A program made the position numbers and the translations under genes. Positions 25,990-34,668 of a stretch of 64,000 nucleotides of DNA are shown here, piece by piece. This DNA is from Bacillus sp. OV166. Lineage in GTDB: Bacteria; Bacillota; Bacilli; Bacillales; Cytobacillaceae. The first letter of the stretch is position 1, and each line of letters starts with the position of its first letter. The stretch is taken from positions 4,039,001-4,103,000 of the forward strand of contig NZ_FXWM01000001.1 of NCBI RefSeq assembly GCF_900177675.1. Direction: 5' to 3'. The notes under the pieces were generated by a model. That model saw only the letters and a program-made list of their open reading frames with translations, did not search any database and had not been told where the DNA came from.

Positions 25990-27024
25990 TTACTCCTTCT
26001 TGAATACGACGTCTTCAGTACCTTTTTGCACTGTACCAATTACGAAGGCATCCTCACCCAACGTTTGCAGGTGCTCGATAATAGCTGTGGTGTCTGCAGA
26101 ATCTACGACTAATATCATTCCAATTCCCATATTAAAGGTTCGGAACATATCATAATCTGAAATTTCGCCTGATTTTTGAATAAAGGAAAAAATTCCTGGG
26201 ACCTTCCAAGATCCCTCCTTAATTTCAGCTAGATAACCCTTTGGAAGAATTCGTGGAATATTATCATAAAAACCTCCTCCGGTTACATGAACAAGACCAT
26301 AGACAGTATATTTTCTTACAGTTGAAAGGATGGATTTCACATAAATTTTGGTTGGTTCAAGCAATACGCTTCCCAGTTCAGCCCCCAATTCATCCACATA
26401 GTCACCTAATGAGAGCTTAGCATCCTCCAAAAGAACTTTCCGGACAAGTGAAAAACCATTGCTATGTACACCACTTGAAGCTAAACCAATTAGAACTTGG
26501 CCTTCTTTTACTTTCGAACCATCAATGACATGTTTTTGATCTACCATACCAACAGTAAAGCCTGCAATATCATATTCCTCGTCCTGATACATTCCCGGCA
26601 TCTCGGCAGTTTCACCGCCAATTAGGGAACACCCCGCCTGCACACATCCATCAGCAATCCCTTTAACTATGGCTTCAATTTTTTCCGGGACGATCTTACC
26701 GCAGGCTAAATAATCTAGAAAAAAAAGCGGCTCGGCTCCTTGGACGATGACGTCATTCACACACATGGCAACCGCATCGATTCCAATGGTATCATGCTTG
26801 TTCATGGCAAAAGCAATTTTCAATTTGGTCCCTACTCCATCCGTACCAGAAACAAAAACAGGTTCTTCCATCTTCTTTAAATCTGGTTTAAATAGAGCCC
26901 CAAACCCTCCTAATCCCGTTAGAACCTCTGGACGGAAGGTTTTTTTTACATGTTTTTTCATTCGTTCAACGGCTTCATTTCCCGCATCGATATTGACTCC
27001 AGCTTGGCGGTAAGCATCACTCAT
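25990..27024 (-). CDS. purM: Phosphoribosylformylglycinamidine cyclo-ligase
   Basis: A 344-residue AIR synthetase closing the imidazole ring with ATP. Family blocks seen: GGFGALF near residue 38, SGTDGVGTKLKIAF (59-73), GIDAVAMCVNDV, GETAEMPGMY (about 141) and VHVTGGGFYDNIPRILP. Length is normal, and the gene is spaced 13 nt from purL and 2 nt from purN, so the three are cotranscribed. Confidence 0.95.
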   Translation of the reverse strand: MSDAYRQAGVNIDAGNEAVERMKKHVKKTFRPEVLTGLGGFGALFKPDLKKMEEPVFVSGTDGVGTKLKIAFAMNKHDTIGIDAVAMCVNDVIVQGAEPLFFLDYLACGKIVPEKIEAIVKGIADGCVQAGCSLIGGETAEMPGMYQDEEYDIAGFTVGMVDQKHVIDGSKVKEGQVLIGLASSGVHSNGFSLVRKVLLEDAKLSLGDYVDELGAELGSVLLEPTKIYVKSILSTVRKYTVYGLVHVTGGGFYDNIPRILPKGYLAEIKEGSWKVPGIFSFIQKSGEISDYDMFRTFNMGIGMILVVDSADTTAIIEHLQTLGEDAFVIGTVQKGTEDVVFKKE

Positions 27025-27037
27025 TCGTTTCTCTCCT

Positions 27038-29326
27038 TTACGGTAAACTTGCAGAGATTTCCTGCATGTTGAGCTTTTTTAATAATCCCGAACGCATTAT
27101 GTTAGGAATTGCATTCTTCCAGGCTTCTTCCAATGTAGTAATCGGTTGAGAAATAACGGTCTTTCCATTATGTGTAATTGATAGTTCCTGACCTTTCACC
27201 CTACCGATTTCTTTTATGGGCACCTCCATCTGTTGTGCCATTTCTTTTATCTTCTCCGCAAGTTCCGGAGAAACGGAAAGAATAATTCGAGATTGCGTTT
27301 CACTAAAGAGGCTTAAGTCCGTTCGCAGTTCATCAGTTAACTTGATTTCTGCTCCCAACTTCCCACCAATACAGCTTTCAGCTATCGCTATTGCTAAACC
27401 GCCTTCTGCCGCATCATGAGCCGATTGGACTAATCCTTCTTGAATGATCTTAAGGGTAAAAGCTTGTATTTTCTTTTCCAAATCAAGGTTTAACTGCGGC
27501 GGGCGCCCTTCGATCTTTCCAGTCATTATTTTCTGGTATTCCGACCCGCCTATTTCGGCTTTGGTTTCCCCAATTAAATAAATTACATCGCCTTCATTTT
27601 TAAAATCCTGAGTTGTAATGTGAGCGATATCTTTAATTAACCCAACCATGCCAATGGTTGGTGTTGGAAAAATAGCTTCTCCTTTTGTTTCGTTATATAG
27701 GCTGACGTTTCCGCCAATAACCGGAGTATTGAGTTGACGGCACGCTTCACTAATCCCATCCGCTGCCTTTTCAAACTGCCAGAAGATTTCCGGCTTTTCT
27801 GGACTTCCAAAGTTCAAGTTATCTGTAATAGCTAAAGGCTCTGCACCGGAACAAACGACATTACGCGCCGCTTCTGCTACCGCGATAGCTCCTCCAACAA
27901 ACGGATCAAGATAAACATACCTTCCATTGCAATCCGTTGTCATCGCCAAGGCTTTTCGTGTACCACGGATAGCAACTACAGCCGCATCCGATCCAGGTAT
28001 GACTGCCGTATTTGTTCTAACCATATAGTCATACTGTTGATATACCCACTCTTTGCTGGCAATCGTAGGCGATGCTAGCAGCTGCTGCAGAACTGAATGA
28101 TAATCCTTTGGCTCTTCAATAGCTGCAGCTGTGTCTAAGGAAGAATATTTTTCATAATATGGCGCCTCTTTAGATGGCTTACAATACACTGGGGCATCTT
28201 CTGCCAGCTTGTCTGCGGGGATTTCCGCTACGATTTCTCCCTTGTGAAGTAAACGGAGTTGGTTATCATCAGTCACCCGGCCGATCACAGCGGAGTGGAG
28301 CCCCCATTTATCAAATATCTTTTTTACTTCTCCTTCTTTTCCTTTTTTCGCAACAACCAGCATTCTTTCTTGTGATTCTGAAAGCATCATTTCGTAAGCA
28401 TTCATTCCTTTTTCTCGCTGTGGAACGAGATCAAGATCCAATTCAACGCCATTTCCCGCTTTACTGGCCATTTCAGAGCTTGAGCTGGTTAACCCAGCCG
28501 CCCCCATATCTTGTATCCCGACCACATGACCAGAGGCGATCAATTCAAGAGTTGCTTCCAGCAGCAATTTTTCCATAAAAGGATCGCCCACTTGGACGGC
28601 TGGACGTTTCGCTTCGGAATTTTCACTCAACTCTTCTGAAGCGAATGTAGCTCCATGTATGCCGTCTCTTCCGGTAGCAGCTCCAACATAAATGACAGGG
28701 TTACCAATCCCTTTTGCCACGCCTTTTTGAATTTCATCATGGCTGATTAAACCCACACACATGGCATTAACAAGGGGATTCCCTTCATAGGAGGAATCAA
28801 AATATATCTCTCCGCCAACCGTTGGAATGCCCATACAGTTACCATATCCGGCAATACCTGCAACCACATTTTCAAAGATATATTTGGTTTTTGGGTTATC
28901 AAGTTCGCCAAAACGAAGAGAGTTCATTAAAGCGATCGGGCGTGCACCCATGGAAAAAACATCCCGAATGATACCGCCAACTCCCGTTGCAGCACCTTGA
29001 TAGGGCTCAATGGCCGAAGGATGATTGTGGCTTTCAATTTTAAACACGACTGCTTGATTATCACCGATATCAACAATACCTGCTCCTTCTCCAGGGCCTT
29101 GCAAGACATGCGGGCCGGAAGTCGGAAAACGTTTGAGCACTACCTTCGAATTTTTATAGCTGCAATGCTCGGACCACATGACACTAAATATGCCTGTTTC
29201 GGTATAATTTGGTTTCCGTCCAAGAATTTCGATTACTTTATCAAATTCTTCATCGGTTAATCCCATTTCCCGATAGACCTCCTGCTGGGCGATTTGCTCA
29301 GGATTTGGTTCTTTATGCTGTACCAT
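27038..29326 (-). CDS. purL: Phosphoribosylformylglycinamidine synthase subunit PurL
   Basis: A 762-residue catalytic subunit of the three-part FGAM synthase (PurL-PurS-PurQ), using ammonia channelled from PurQ. It begins with the YREMGLTDEEFDKV helix and has SEHCSYKNSK near residue 50, FKIESHNHPSAIEPYQGAATGVGGI at about 91, and a second AIRS-like half (PVIGGNVSLYN, about 520). It is about 20 residues longer than the B. subtilis protein, mainly at the C terminus. It overlaps purQ by 14 nt. Confidence 0.95.
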   Translation of the reverse strand: MVQHKEPNPEQIAQQEVYREMGLTDEEFDKVIEILGRKPNYTETGIFSVMWSEHCSYKNSKVVLKRFPTSGPHVLQGPGEGAGIVDIGDNQAVVFKIESHNHPSAIEPYQGAATGVGGIIRDVFSMGARPIALMNSLRFGELDNPKTKYIFENVVAGIAGYGNCMGIPTVGGEIYFDSSYEGNPLVNAMCVGLISHDEIQKGVAKGIGNPVIYVGAATGRDGIHGATFASEELSENSEAKRPAVQVGDPFMEKLLLEATLELIASGHVVGIQDMGAAGLTSSSSEMASKAGNGVELDLDLVPQREKGMNAYEMMLSESQERMLVVAKKGKEGEVKKIFDKWGLHSAVIGRVTDDNQLRLLHKGEIVAEIPADKLAEDAPVYCKPSKEAPYYEKYSSLDTAAAIEEPKDYHSVLQQLLASPTIASKEWVYQQYDYMVRTNTAVIPGSDAAVVAIRGTRKALAMTTDCNGRYVYLDPFVGGAIAVAEAARNVVCSGAEPLAITDNLNFGSPEKPEIFWQFEKAADGISEACRQLNTPVIGGNVSLYNETKGEAIFPTPTIGMVGLIKDIAHITTQDFKNEGDVIYLIGETKAEIGGSEYQKIMTGKIEGRPPQLNLDLEKKIQAFTLKIIQEGLVQSAHDAAEGGLAIAIAESCIGGKLGAEIKLTDELRTDLSLFSETQSRIILSVSPELAEKIKEMAQQMEVPIKEIGRVKGQELSITHNGKTVISQPITTLEEAWKNAIPNIMRSGLLKKLNMQEISASLP

Positions 29327-29996
29327 GTTGTTTCCTCCAGTAACTTAAAATAGATGAAAACATACGTTTTCCGTCATCAGTTCCCAGCCATTTATGAACC
29401 GCGCGTTCCGGGTGGGGCATTAAACCTAATACATTTCCTCTCTCATTGATTACCCCCGCAATCTCAGAAATCGACCCATTTGGATTCGTCCCTTTATACC
29501 TGAATACGATTTGATTGTTCTTTTCTAATTGATCCAATGTCTCTTGATCACAATAATAATTTCCGTCGCCATGGGCAATTGGAATACGTATCGTTTCACC
29601 TTCCTGATAGTCTAATGTGAACGGAGTTTGGTTGTTTTCTACTTTTAAATCAATGGTGTCACAATGAAATTTTAACCGCTGATTTCTTCTTAAAGCACCT
29701 GGCAAAAGATTAGCTTCAGTTAGTATTTGAAATCCATTACAGACACCAAGAATCAATTTCCCTTCTTCAGCCGCAATTTTCACCTGCTCCATGACAGGAG
29801 ACAAGCTCGCAACAGCCCCAGGCCGCAAATAATCTCCATAGGAAAAACCACCTGGAACAAGAATTGCATCATATTTTGATAGGTCCGTTTCTAGATGCCA
29901 TACATATTCGACCGACTGTTCAATCGTATCTAAAACAGCCTTATACATATCCACATCGCAATTTGAGCCAGGAAAAACCAGTACAGCAAAGTTCAA
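29313..29996 (-). CDS. purQ: Phosphoribosylformylglycinamidine synthase subunit PurQ
   Basis: A 227-residue class I glutamine amidotransferase supplying ammonia to PurL. The oxyanion and nucleophile loop LGVCNGFQILTEANLLPGAL contains the catalytic Cys (about residue 86), and LMPHPERAVHKWLG supplies the His and Glu. It begins FAVLVFPGSNCDVDMY as in Bacillus PurQ. It overlaps purL and follows purS after 12 nt. Confidence 0.95.
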   Translation of the reverse strand: MNFAVLVFPGSNCDVDMYKAVLDTIEQSVEYVWHLETDLSKYDAILVPGGFSYGDYLRPGAVASLSPVMEQVKIAAEEGKLILGVCNGFQILTEANLLPGALRRNQRLKFHCDTIDLKVENNQTPFTLDYQEGETIRIPIAHGDGNYYCDQETLDQLEKNNQIVFRYKGTNPNGSISEIAGVINERGNVLGLMPHPERAVHKWLGTDDGKRMFSSILSYWRKQHGTA

Positions 29997-30008
29997 CTAA
30001 TTCCCCTC

Positions 30009-30263
30009 CTATCCTTCCTGCTTAGTAAGATCAAACCGATAGTCTTCAATCACCGTATTGGCTAACAGCTTCTCACACATATCCTTTACTCGTTCTGCTG
30101 CCGCCTTTTGATCATCGCTATTAATTTCCAGCTCCATGTATTTTCCTATTCGTACATCTCCAACCTCATCATATCCTAGTGAATGCAGCGACTCATGAAC
30201 GGCATTCCCTTGGGGATCTAAAACACTTTCTCTTAAGGTTACATATACCGTTGCTTTAAACAT
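30009..30263 (-). CDS. purS: Phosphoribosylformylglycinamidine synthase subunit PurS
   Basis: The small structural subunit that links PurL and PurQ. I choose the ATG at 30263 (FKATVYVTLRESVLDPQG), which gives 84 residues as in B. subtilis; a TTG five codons upstream has no better site. GGGGG lies 8 nt before the ATG. It overlaps the end of purC by 8 nt. The C-terminal CEKLLANTVIEDYRF is typical of the family. Confidence 0.93.
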   Translation of the reverse strand: MFKATVYVTLRESVLDPQGNAVHESLHSLGYDEVGDVRIGKYMELEINSDDQKAAAERVKDMCEKLLANTVIEDYRFDLTKQEG

Positions 30264-30975
30264 TGACACTACCCCCAATTCTCCTTAATATTTCTTGATA
30301 AGCTTCCTCAACGTTCCCTAAATCCCGCCTAAACCGATCTTTATCTAACTTTTCCTTTGTATCGGCATCCCAAAATCGACACGTATCCGGAGAGATTTCG
30401 TCTGCTAAGATAATAGTGCCTGCAGGGGTTTTTCCAAACTCTACTTTAAAATCCACTAAGATAATATCTTTGTTTAAGAGATATTCGTTCATAATATCAT
30501 TGATTTTTAATGCTTCCTTTCGAATGGCTGCTACTTCAGACTCTCTAGCCAGCCCAAGAATGGCAATATGATCATTGTTAATCAAAGGGTCCCCTAGCTC
30601 ATCATTCTTATAGTAGAATTCCACAATGGTTTTTGGGAGTTCCTTCCCTTCCTCCCATCCCAGCCTTTTTGCAAGTGAGCCCGCCGCTATATTGCGAACG
30701 ACAACCTCAATCGGGATAATCACTACCTGCTGAACAATCTGCTCAATTGATGAAATCTTTTTAATAAAATGATTATCCACGCCTTTTTCTTTTAGCAAAC
30801 TTAGGAAAATGGCACTAATTTCATTATTTAGAGTTCCTTTTCCTGCTATTTGACCCTTTTTCTCACCATTGAAGGCAGTGGCATCATCTTTATATTCAAT
30901 CCAATACTTTCCTGGTTCTGATGTTTTAAACACTTTTTTCGCTTTACCTTCATAAAGCTGTTCTAATTTTTCCAT
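30256..30975 (-). CDS. purC: Phosphoribosylaminoimidazole-succinocarboxamide synthase
   Basis: A 239-residue SAICAR synthetase that adds aspartate to CAIR with ATP. Typical blocks: LYEGKAKKVF at the N terminus, DATAFNGEKKG near residue 31, VRNIAAGSLAKRLG (about 94), VEFYYKNDELGDPLIN and ADEISPDTCRFWD (about 190). The ribosome binding site before it is weak (GAGTGAAAAATA). Its product goes next to PurB, which is not encoded here. Confidence 0.95.
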   Translation of the reverse strand: MEKLEQLYEGKAKKVFKTSEPGKYWIEYKDDATAFNGEKKGQIAGKGTLNNEISAIFLSLLKEKGVDNHFIKKISSIEQIVQQVVIIPIEVVVRNIAAGSLAKRLGWEEGKELPKTIVEFYYKNDELGDPLINNDHIAILGLARESEVAAIRKEALKINDIMNEYLLNKDIILVDFKVEFGKTPAGTIILADEISPDTCRFWDADTKEKLDKDRFRRDLGNVEEAYQEILRRIGGSVNV

Positions 30976-31039
30976 TATTTTTCACTCTTTTCACTCGTGG
31001 GTTATGTTTTAGCCGGACGACTATAATAGCCGCGTATCC

Positions 31040-32167
31040 TTATGACCAAATTCCAAGATCCTTAATTTGCTTGTCTATTTGCTCGAGAGTTGAACCTAAA
31101 AAATTAATGTGACCCATTTTCCGATTTTCTACGCTTTCCTTTTTGCCGTATAAATGTAGTTTGGCTGTTGGAGGAAGCTGATCTATTTTATCTAGCACTT
31201 GACTTAGATGCTGACCCAAAATATTAACCATTATAATCGGACTTAAAAGAGTAGTATCTCCTAAGGGTAGTCCACATATTGCCCTTATATGTTGTTCAAA
31301 TTGAGAAGTAATACATGCATCCATTGAAAAATGTCCGGAATTATGAGGTCTTGGTGCTAACTCGTTCACGATAATTTCACCATCATTCGTAAGGAATATC
31401 TCTATCGCAATTAATCCTACTACATGTAAGGAGTCAGCTATTTTCAATGCTGTAGTTTCCGCTTGAATCCTTTGCTCATCGGTGATTCTTGCAGGAACGA
31501 AGGACTGATGCAGGATATTCTTAATATGGACATTTTCAGCTACTGGGAAAGTCTTTGTTTGACCTTGAATATTTCGGGCAACAATCACTGATAATTCTTT
31601 GCTAAACGGGATAAATTGTTCGATGATCATGTCCATCCCTGCCTTATTCCAAGCCTCAATGGCTATTGGAATTTCATCCCTGCTTTTTATTACCCATTGC
31701 CCTTTCCCATCGTATCCCCCTGTAGCTGTTTTCATTATGAAAGGCAATCCCAAACGATCGATAGCCGTTTTAATGTCATTTTCCGATTGTATGACCAAGA
31801 AAGAACCTACTGGTACATTGAAGGACTTTAATGTGGATTTTTCCCGAATCCGATTTTGGGTTATTTTGAGCAGTTCGCTTCCTTGAGGTACAAAGGATGT
31901 AGTTTCTAACATGGAGGTTATAGTAGAATCTACATTTTCAAATTCATAAGTAATAACATCTGAGGAATCTGCTAGTTCTTTAACTGCTTTAAGCTCAGAA
32001 TAGGGAGCTGTGATTTGAAGATCTGCAACTTGCCCACAGGGTGAGTTAGGTGTCGGATCCAAAGTAATGAAACGATATCCCATATTTCTACCAGCCATTG
32101 AAATCATTCTTCCAAGCTGGCCTCCCCCTAAGATACCAATCGTTGAGCCGGGTTTTATAACTGTCAA
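31040..32167 (-). CDS. purK: N5-carboxyaminoimidazole ribonucleotide synthase
   Basis: A 375-residue ATP-grasp enzyme that carboxylates AIR. It begins GSTIGILGGGQLGRM and carries TYEFENVD near residue 73, KTATGGYDGKGQW (about 145), and NELAPRPHNSGHFSMDACITSQFEQHIRA (about 267). The start is TTG with GGGAGG 9 nt upstream. It heads this operon, divergent from purF. PurE, the mutase that normally follows PurK in the pathway and is usually the first gene of Bacillus pur operons, is absent. Confidence 0.94.
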   Translation of the reverse strand: MTVIKPGSTIGILGGGQLGRMISMAGRNMGYRFITLDPTPNSPCGQVADLQITAPYSELKAVKELADSSDVITYEFENVDSTITSMLETTSFVPQGSELLKITQNRIREKSTLKSFNVPVGSFLVIQSENDIKTAIDRLGLPFIMKTATGGYDGKGQWVIKSRDEIPIAIEAWNKAGMDMIIEQFIPFSKELSVIVARNIQGQTKTFPVAENVHIKNILHQSFVPARITDEQRIQAETTALKIADSLHVVGLIAIEIFLTNDGEIIVNELAPRPHNSGHFSMDACITSQFEQHIRAICGLPLGDTTLLSPIIMVNILGQHLSQVLDKIDQLPPTAKLHLYGKKESVENRKMGHINFLGSTLEQIDKQIKDLGIWS

Positions 32168-32364
32168 AGTATTTTTCCTCCCTCATCCTTTTTTAAACTT
32201 TTCATAATTTTAGGTTTTCCTGAAACACACTCCTTTACTTTTTTTATCAAAAAAATTTTGATAGTTAACCAAAACCAATACAATCAACTAGACATTGAAA
32301 GAAAAGGATAAAAATTCTGCTTTCGCCAAAAATAATGAAATGAAATCAGGGGAGGAATATAATA
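32168..32364. promoter_or_regulatory. Divergent purK/purF control region, no PurBox seen
   Basis: This 197-bp AT-rich spacer must hold both promoters. On the minus strand TTGATT and TATCAA are 18 nt apart; on the plus strand TTGATA and TACAAT are 15 nt apart, a poor spacing. I find no PurR box (no CCGAAC or GTTCGG) and no purine riboswitch aptamer. Confidence 0.4.
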
Positions 32365-33744
32365 ATGGATTCAGAAATGCAGGAGAAATGCGGTGTATTT
32401 GGAGTTTTTAATCACCCCCAAGCGGCACATTTAACATATTATGGACTTCATGCCCTTCAACACCGTGGCCAGGAGAGTGCAGGAATTGTGGCTAGTGATG
32501 GAAAATTATTCAGACATCACAGGGGCATGGGATTAGTTACTCAAGTATTTTCACGTGAGATTCTGGATGGACTAAGCGGAAATATGGCCATCGGTCATGT
32601 ACGATATTCTACTTCTGGTGCAAGTTTACTGCAAAACGCACAACCTCTTGTTTTTAAGTACAGTGAGGGCGATTTGGCCGTTGCCCATAACGGGAACCTA
32701 GTGAACGCCAATATTGAACGGAAGGTTCTCCAACAACAGGGTGCCATCTTTCAGACAACAACTGATACGGAAATTATTGCTCACCTAATAGCCCGATCCA
32801 GTAAAAAATATTTTGATGAAGCTGGCCCGGATGTCCTGAAGCGGATTGACGGTTCCTTTGCTTTGTGCATCATGACTGATAAACAAATGCTGATTGCCCT
32901 GGATCGCCATGGATTACGTCCCCTTAGCCTTGGAAAAATTGGTGAATCCATTATCGCGTCATCAGAAACATGTGGACTAAATGCGGTAGATGCTAAGTTC
33001 TGGAGGGATGTGGAACCGGGCGAATGGCTTCTTGTGAACGAGAAGGGAATAAAAACAGGAAGATTTGCTCCAAAAGGTGACGTTTCCCTTTGCTCCTTTG
33101 AATTTGTTTATTTTGCTCGTCCAGATAGTGTGATTCATGGAAGAAGTGTCTTAGCCATACGGAAAGAATTAGGCCAAATTTTAGCAAAAGAACATCCGAC
33201 ACCAGCTGATGTTGTCGTTGCCGTTCCAGAATCGAGTGTCCCTGCAGCAATGGGTTATGCCCAACAATCAGGAATTCCATATGAAATGGGAATCATCAAA
33301 AACCCCTATGCCGGTCGTTCATTTATTGAACCAACCCAAGAATTGCGGGACTTGGCCGTTCGTCTAAAATTAAGTGCTGTCCGTGAAATTCTCGAGGATA
33401 AGCGGGTCGTGCTTGTTGATGATTCGATTGTTCGCGGAACGACAAGCAAGCGAATTGTTGAATTGATTCGTCAGGCAGGTGCCAAGGAGGTCCATGTACG
33501 AATTAGTTCCCCTATGGTAAGAAATCCTTGTTTTTATGGAGTGGATATGCCGACCAAAGAAGAACTTTTTGCTAACAAACATGAACATGAACGAGCAATG
33601 GGAAATGTGATTGGAGCAGATTCATTAGCCTTCTTAAGTACGGAAGGGTTATTAGAGGCGGTAGATGTAGATCTTGCAGAAACAAGCAGTCGCTGTATCG
33701 CCTGTTTTAGCGGAGCATATCCAACTAAATTGTATTTGAAGTGA
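32365..33744 (+). CDS. purF: Amidophosphoribosyltransferase
   Basis: The 459-residue first enzyme of purine synthesis, making phosphoribosylamine from PRPP and glutamine. A short propeptide (MDSEMQEK) precedes the catalytic Cys9 (CGVFG). HRGQESAG, GHVRYSTSG and AHNGNLVN build the glutaminase. VLVDDSIVRGTTSKR (about residue 350) binds PRPP. Four cysteines (SLCSFE, RNPCFYG, SRCIAC) match the structural [4Fe-4S] cluster of the B. subtilis enzyme. GGGGAGG lies just before the ATG. It stands alone, divergent from purK, whereas in B. subtilis it sits inside the pur operon between purL and purM. Confidence 0.96.
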   Translation: MDSEMQEKCGVFGVFNHPQAAHLTYYGLHALQHRGQESAGIVASDGKLFRHHRGMGLVTQVFSREILDGLSGNMAIGHVRYSTSGASLLQNAQPLVFKYSEGDLAVAHNGNLVNANIERKVLQQQGAIFQTTTDTEIIAHLIARSSKKYFDEAGPDVLKRIDGSFALCIMTDKQMLIALDRHGLRPLSLGKIGESIIASSETCGLNAVDAKFWRDVEPGEWLLVNEKGIKTGRFAPKGDVSLCSFEFVYFARPDSVIHGRSVLAIRKELGQILAKEHPTPADVVVAVPESSVPAAMGYAQQSGIPYEMGIIKNPYAGRSFIEPTQELRDLAVRLKLSAVREILEDKRVVLVDDSIVRGTTSKRIVELIRQAGAKEVHVRISSPMVRNPCFYGVDMPTKEELFANKHEHERAMGNVIGADSLAFLSTEGLLEAVDVDLAETSSRCIACFSGAYPTKLYLK

Positions 33745-33755
33745 TCATCTTAATT

Positions 33756-33789
33756 AAACTAGGACCTCCAAAAATGGAAGTCCTAGTTT
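33756..33789. terminator. Hairpin after purF
   Basis: AAACTAGGAC pairs with GTCCTAGTTT, extended by TCCA/TGGA after a mismatch, around a short A loop. The following sequence is T-rich but not a clean run. Confidence 0.65.
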
Positions 33790-33863
33790 ATCATTATATT
33801 TATTCACGAATAAACCCAAACTTTTGAAATTAAATTATGTTAGTTTAGATGTTACGATAAAGA

Positions 33864-33890
33864 AAAACCTTCAAATTTATGAAGGTTTTA
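33864..33890 (-). terminator. Terminator of the 45-residue small gene
   Basis: AAAACCTTC pairs with GAAGGTTTT across an 8-nt loop; on the minus strand the stem runs into T5. It lies 80 nt past the small gene that ends at 33970. Confidence 0.6.
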
Positions 33891-33969
33891 GCTTATTATT
33901 ATAAATATTTGATTCCAGCCTTGCAAAGAAAGAAAAGGCATCCTTTTTCCTCTAAAGATCTCTACTTAA

Positions 33970-34107
33970 CTAATTTTTATCATTTTCGTACGCGATAACC
34001 ACTACTTTTTTATGTGCTTGCTCGCTTATTTTTTCTTCTAGTGATTGAATTTCATTAATCAAATTAGGTGAAAGCGTAGCTGCAACATACTGATTTTCTT
34101 TAATCAT
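33970..34107 (-). CDS. Small conserved-looking protein, 45 residues
   Basis: A 45-residue charged peptide beginning MIKENQYVAATLSPNL and ending VVVIAYENDKN. A strand-helix-strand pattern is suggested (IQSLEEKISEQAHKKVVVIAYE). AAAGGAG lies 8 nt before the ATG at 34107; another in-frame ATG two codons earlier is too close to it. A terminator follows. Short proteins of this design are, as far as I remember, common in Bacillaceae with no known role. Confidence 0.6.
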   Translation of the reverse strand: MIKENQYVAATLSPNLINEIQSLEEKISEQAHKKVVVIAYENDKN

Positions 34108-34381
34108 TTTCATTACTCCTTTACGATAATTGTCTTAGGTATTATTAAAAACCTAAATTAAAGATTTTTCTTCATCAGGAGAAAAATTTGGATCCCAGCC
34201 GGTAATAATAGGACTTTTTCTGCCTGAATATCATTATTATTATGTTCACTTCAATGTCTTATTCATTTTCGTAATTGTCTACCCCTCAATTTGAAATTCC
34301 TGTGGAGAAATTTGATTACCTTGTGCATTATTATTACACCACCTTTTGAAAGGATAAATTTTTCTTTTACTCCCAAAAATA
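34108..34381. other. Gap with coding-like debris
   Basis: Apart from the upstream region of the small gene, the minus strand shows a start-less fragment reading SPIITGWDPNFSPDEEK before a stop (about 34158-34215) and another reading QGNQISPQEFQIEG before a stop (about 34282-34330). These look like pieces of a short decayed gene. I cannot support an intact CDS. Confidence 0.3.
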
Positions 34382-34555
34382 ACGGATCTATACGCAACTG
34401 TAGCCTGGTCAGGAAATCTTCAGCCTGAATTTCAAACAGATATCAGTTTAAAGACTTTTCTTGGAAGAGGCAGCGGTGAGTCCATTCAAATGAGGTTCGA
34501 AGGTGAAGGCTTTGTTGTAATCCAACCCTACGAAGAGGTTTACATGAAAGCAAAG
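34382..34555 (+). pseudogene. C-terminal relic of an AIM24 family protein
   Basis: The plus strand reads TDLYATVAWSGNLQPEFQTD then LKTFLGRGSGESIQMRFEGEG and FVVIQPYEE, which is the C-terminal part of AIM24-type proteins. There is no start, no ribosome binding site and no N-terminal two thirds. The frame runs on past the normal end into a terminator. It is a truncated remnant. Confidence 0.6.
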
Positions 34556-34585
34556 TTAGTTGGGTTGGTGAAAAAGGTAAACACC

Positions 34586-34638
34586 AAAAAAAAGTTCCTG
34601 GTACCATCCAAATTTAATGGTACCAGAAACTTTTTTTG
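34586..34638. terminator. Strong bidirectional terminator
   Basis: AAAAAAAGTT-CTGGTACCAT pairs with ATGGTACCAG-AACTTTTTTT (one internal mismatch) across a 9-nt loop. It follows DinB copy B on the minus strand and the AIM24 relic on the plus strand. Confidence 0.85.
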
Positions 34639-34668
34639 GCTTTGGCGTTCACCATTTAATACCCTCTT

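Noticed and set aside
28174..28578. 134-residue plus-strand ORF
   Set aside because: Opposite-strand shadow of purL with low-complexity Leu/Phe/Ser content.
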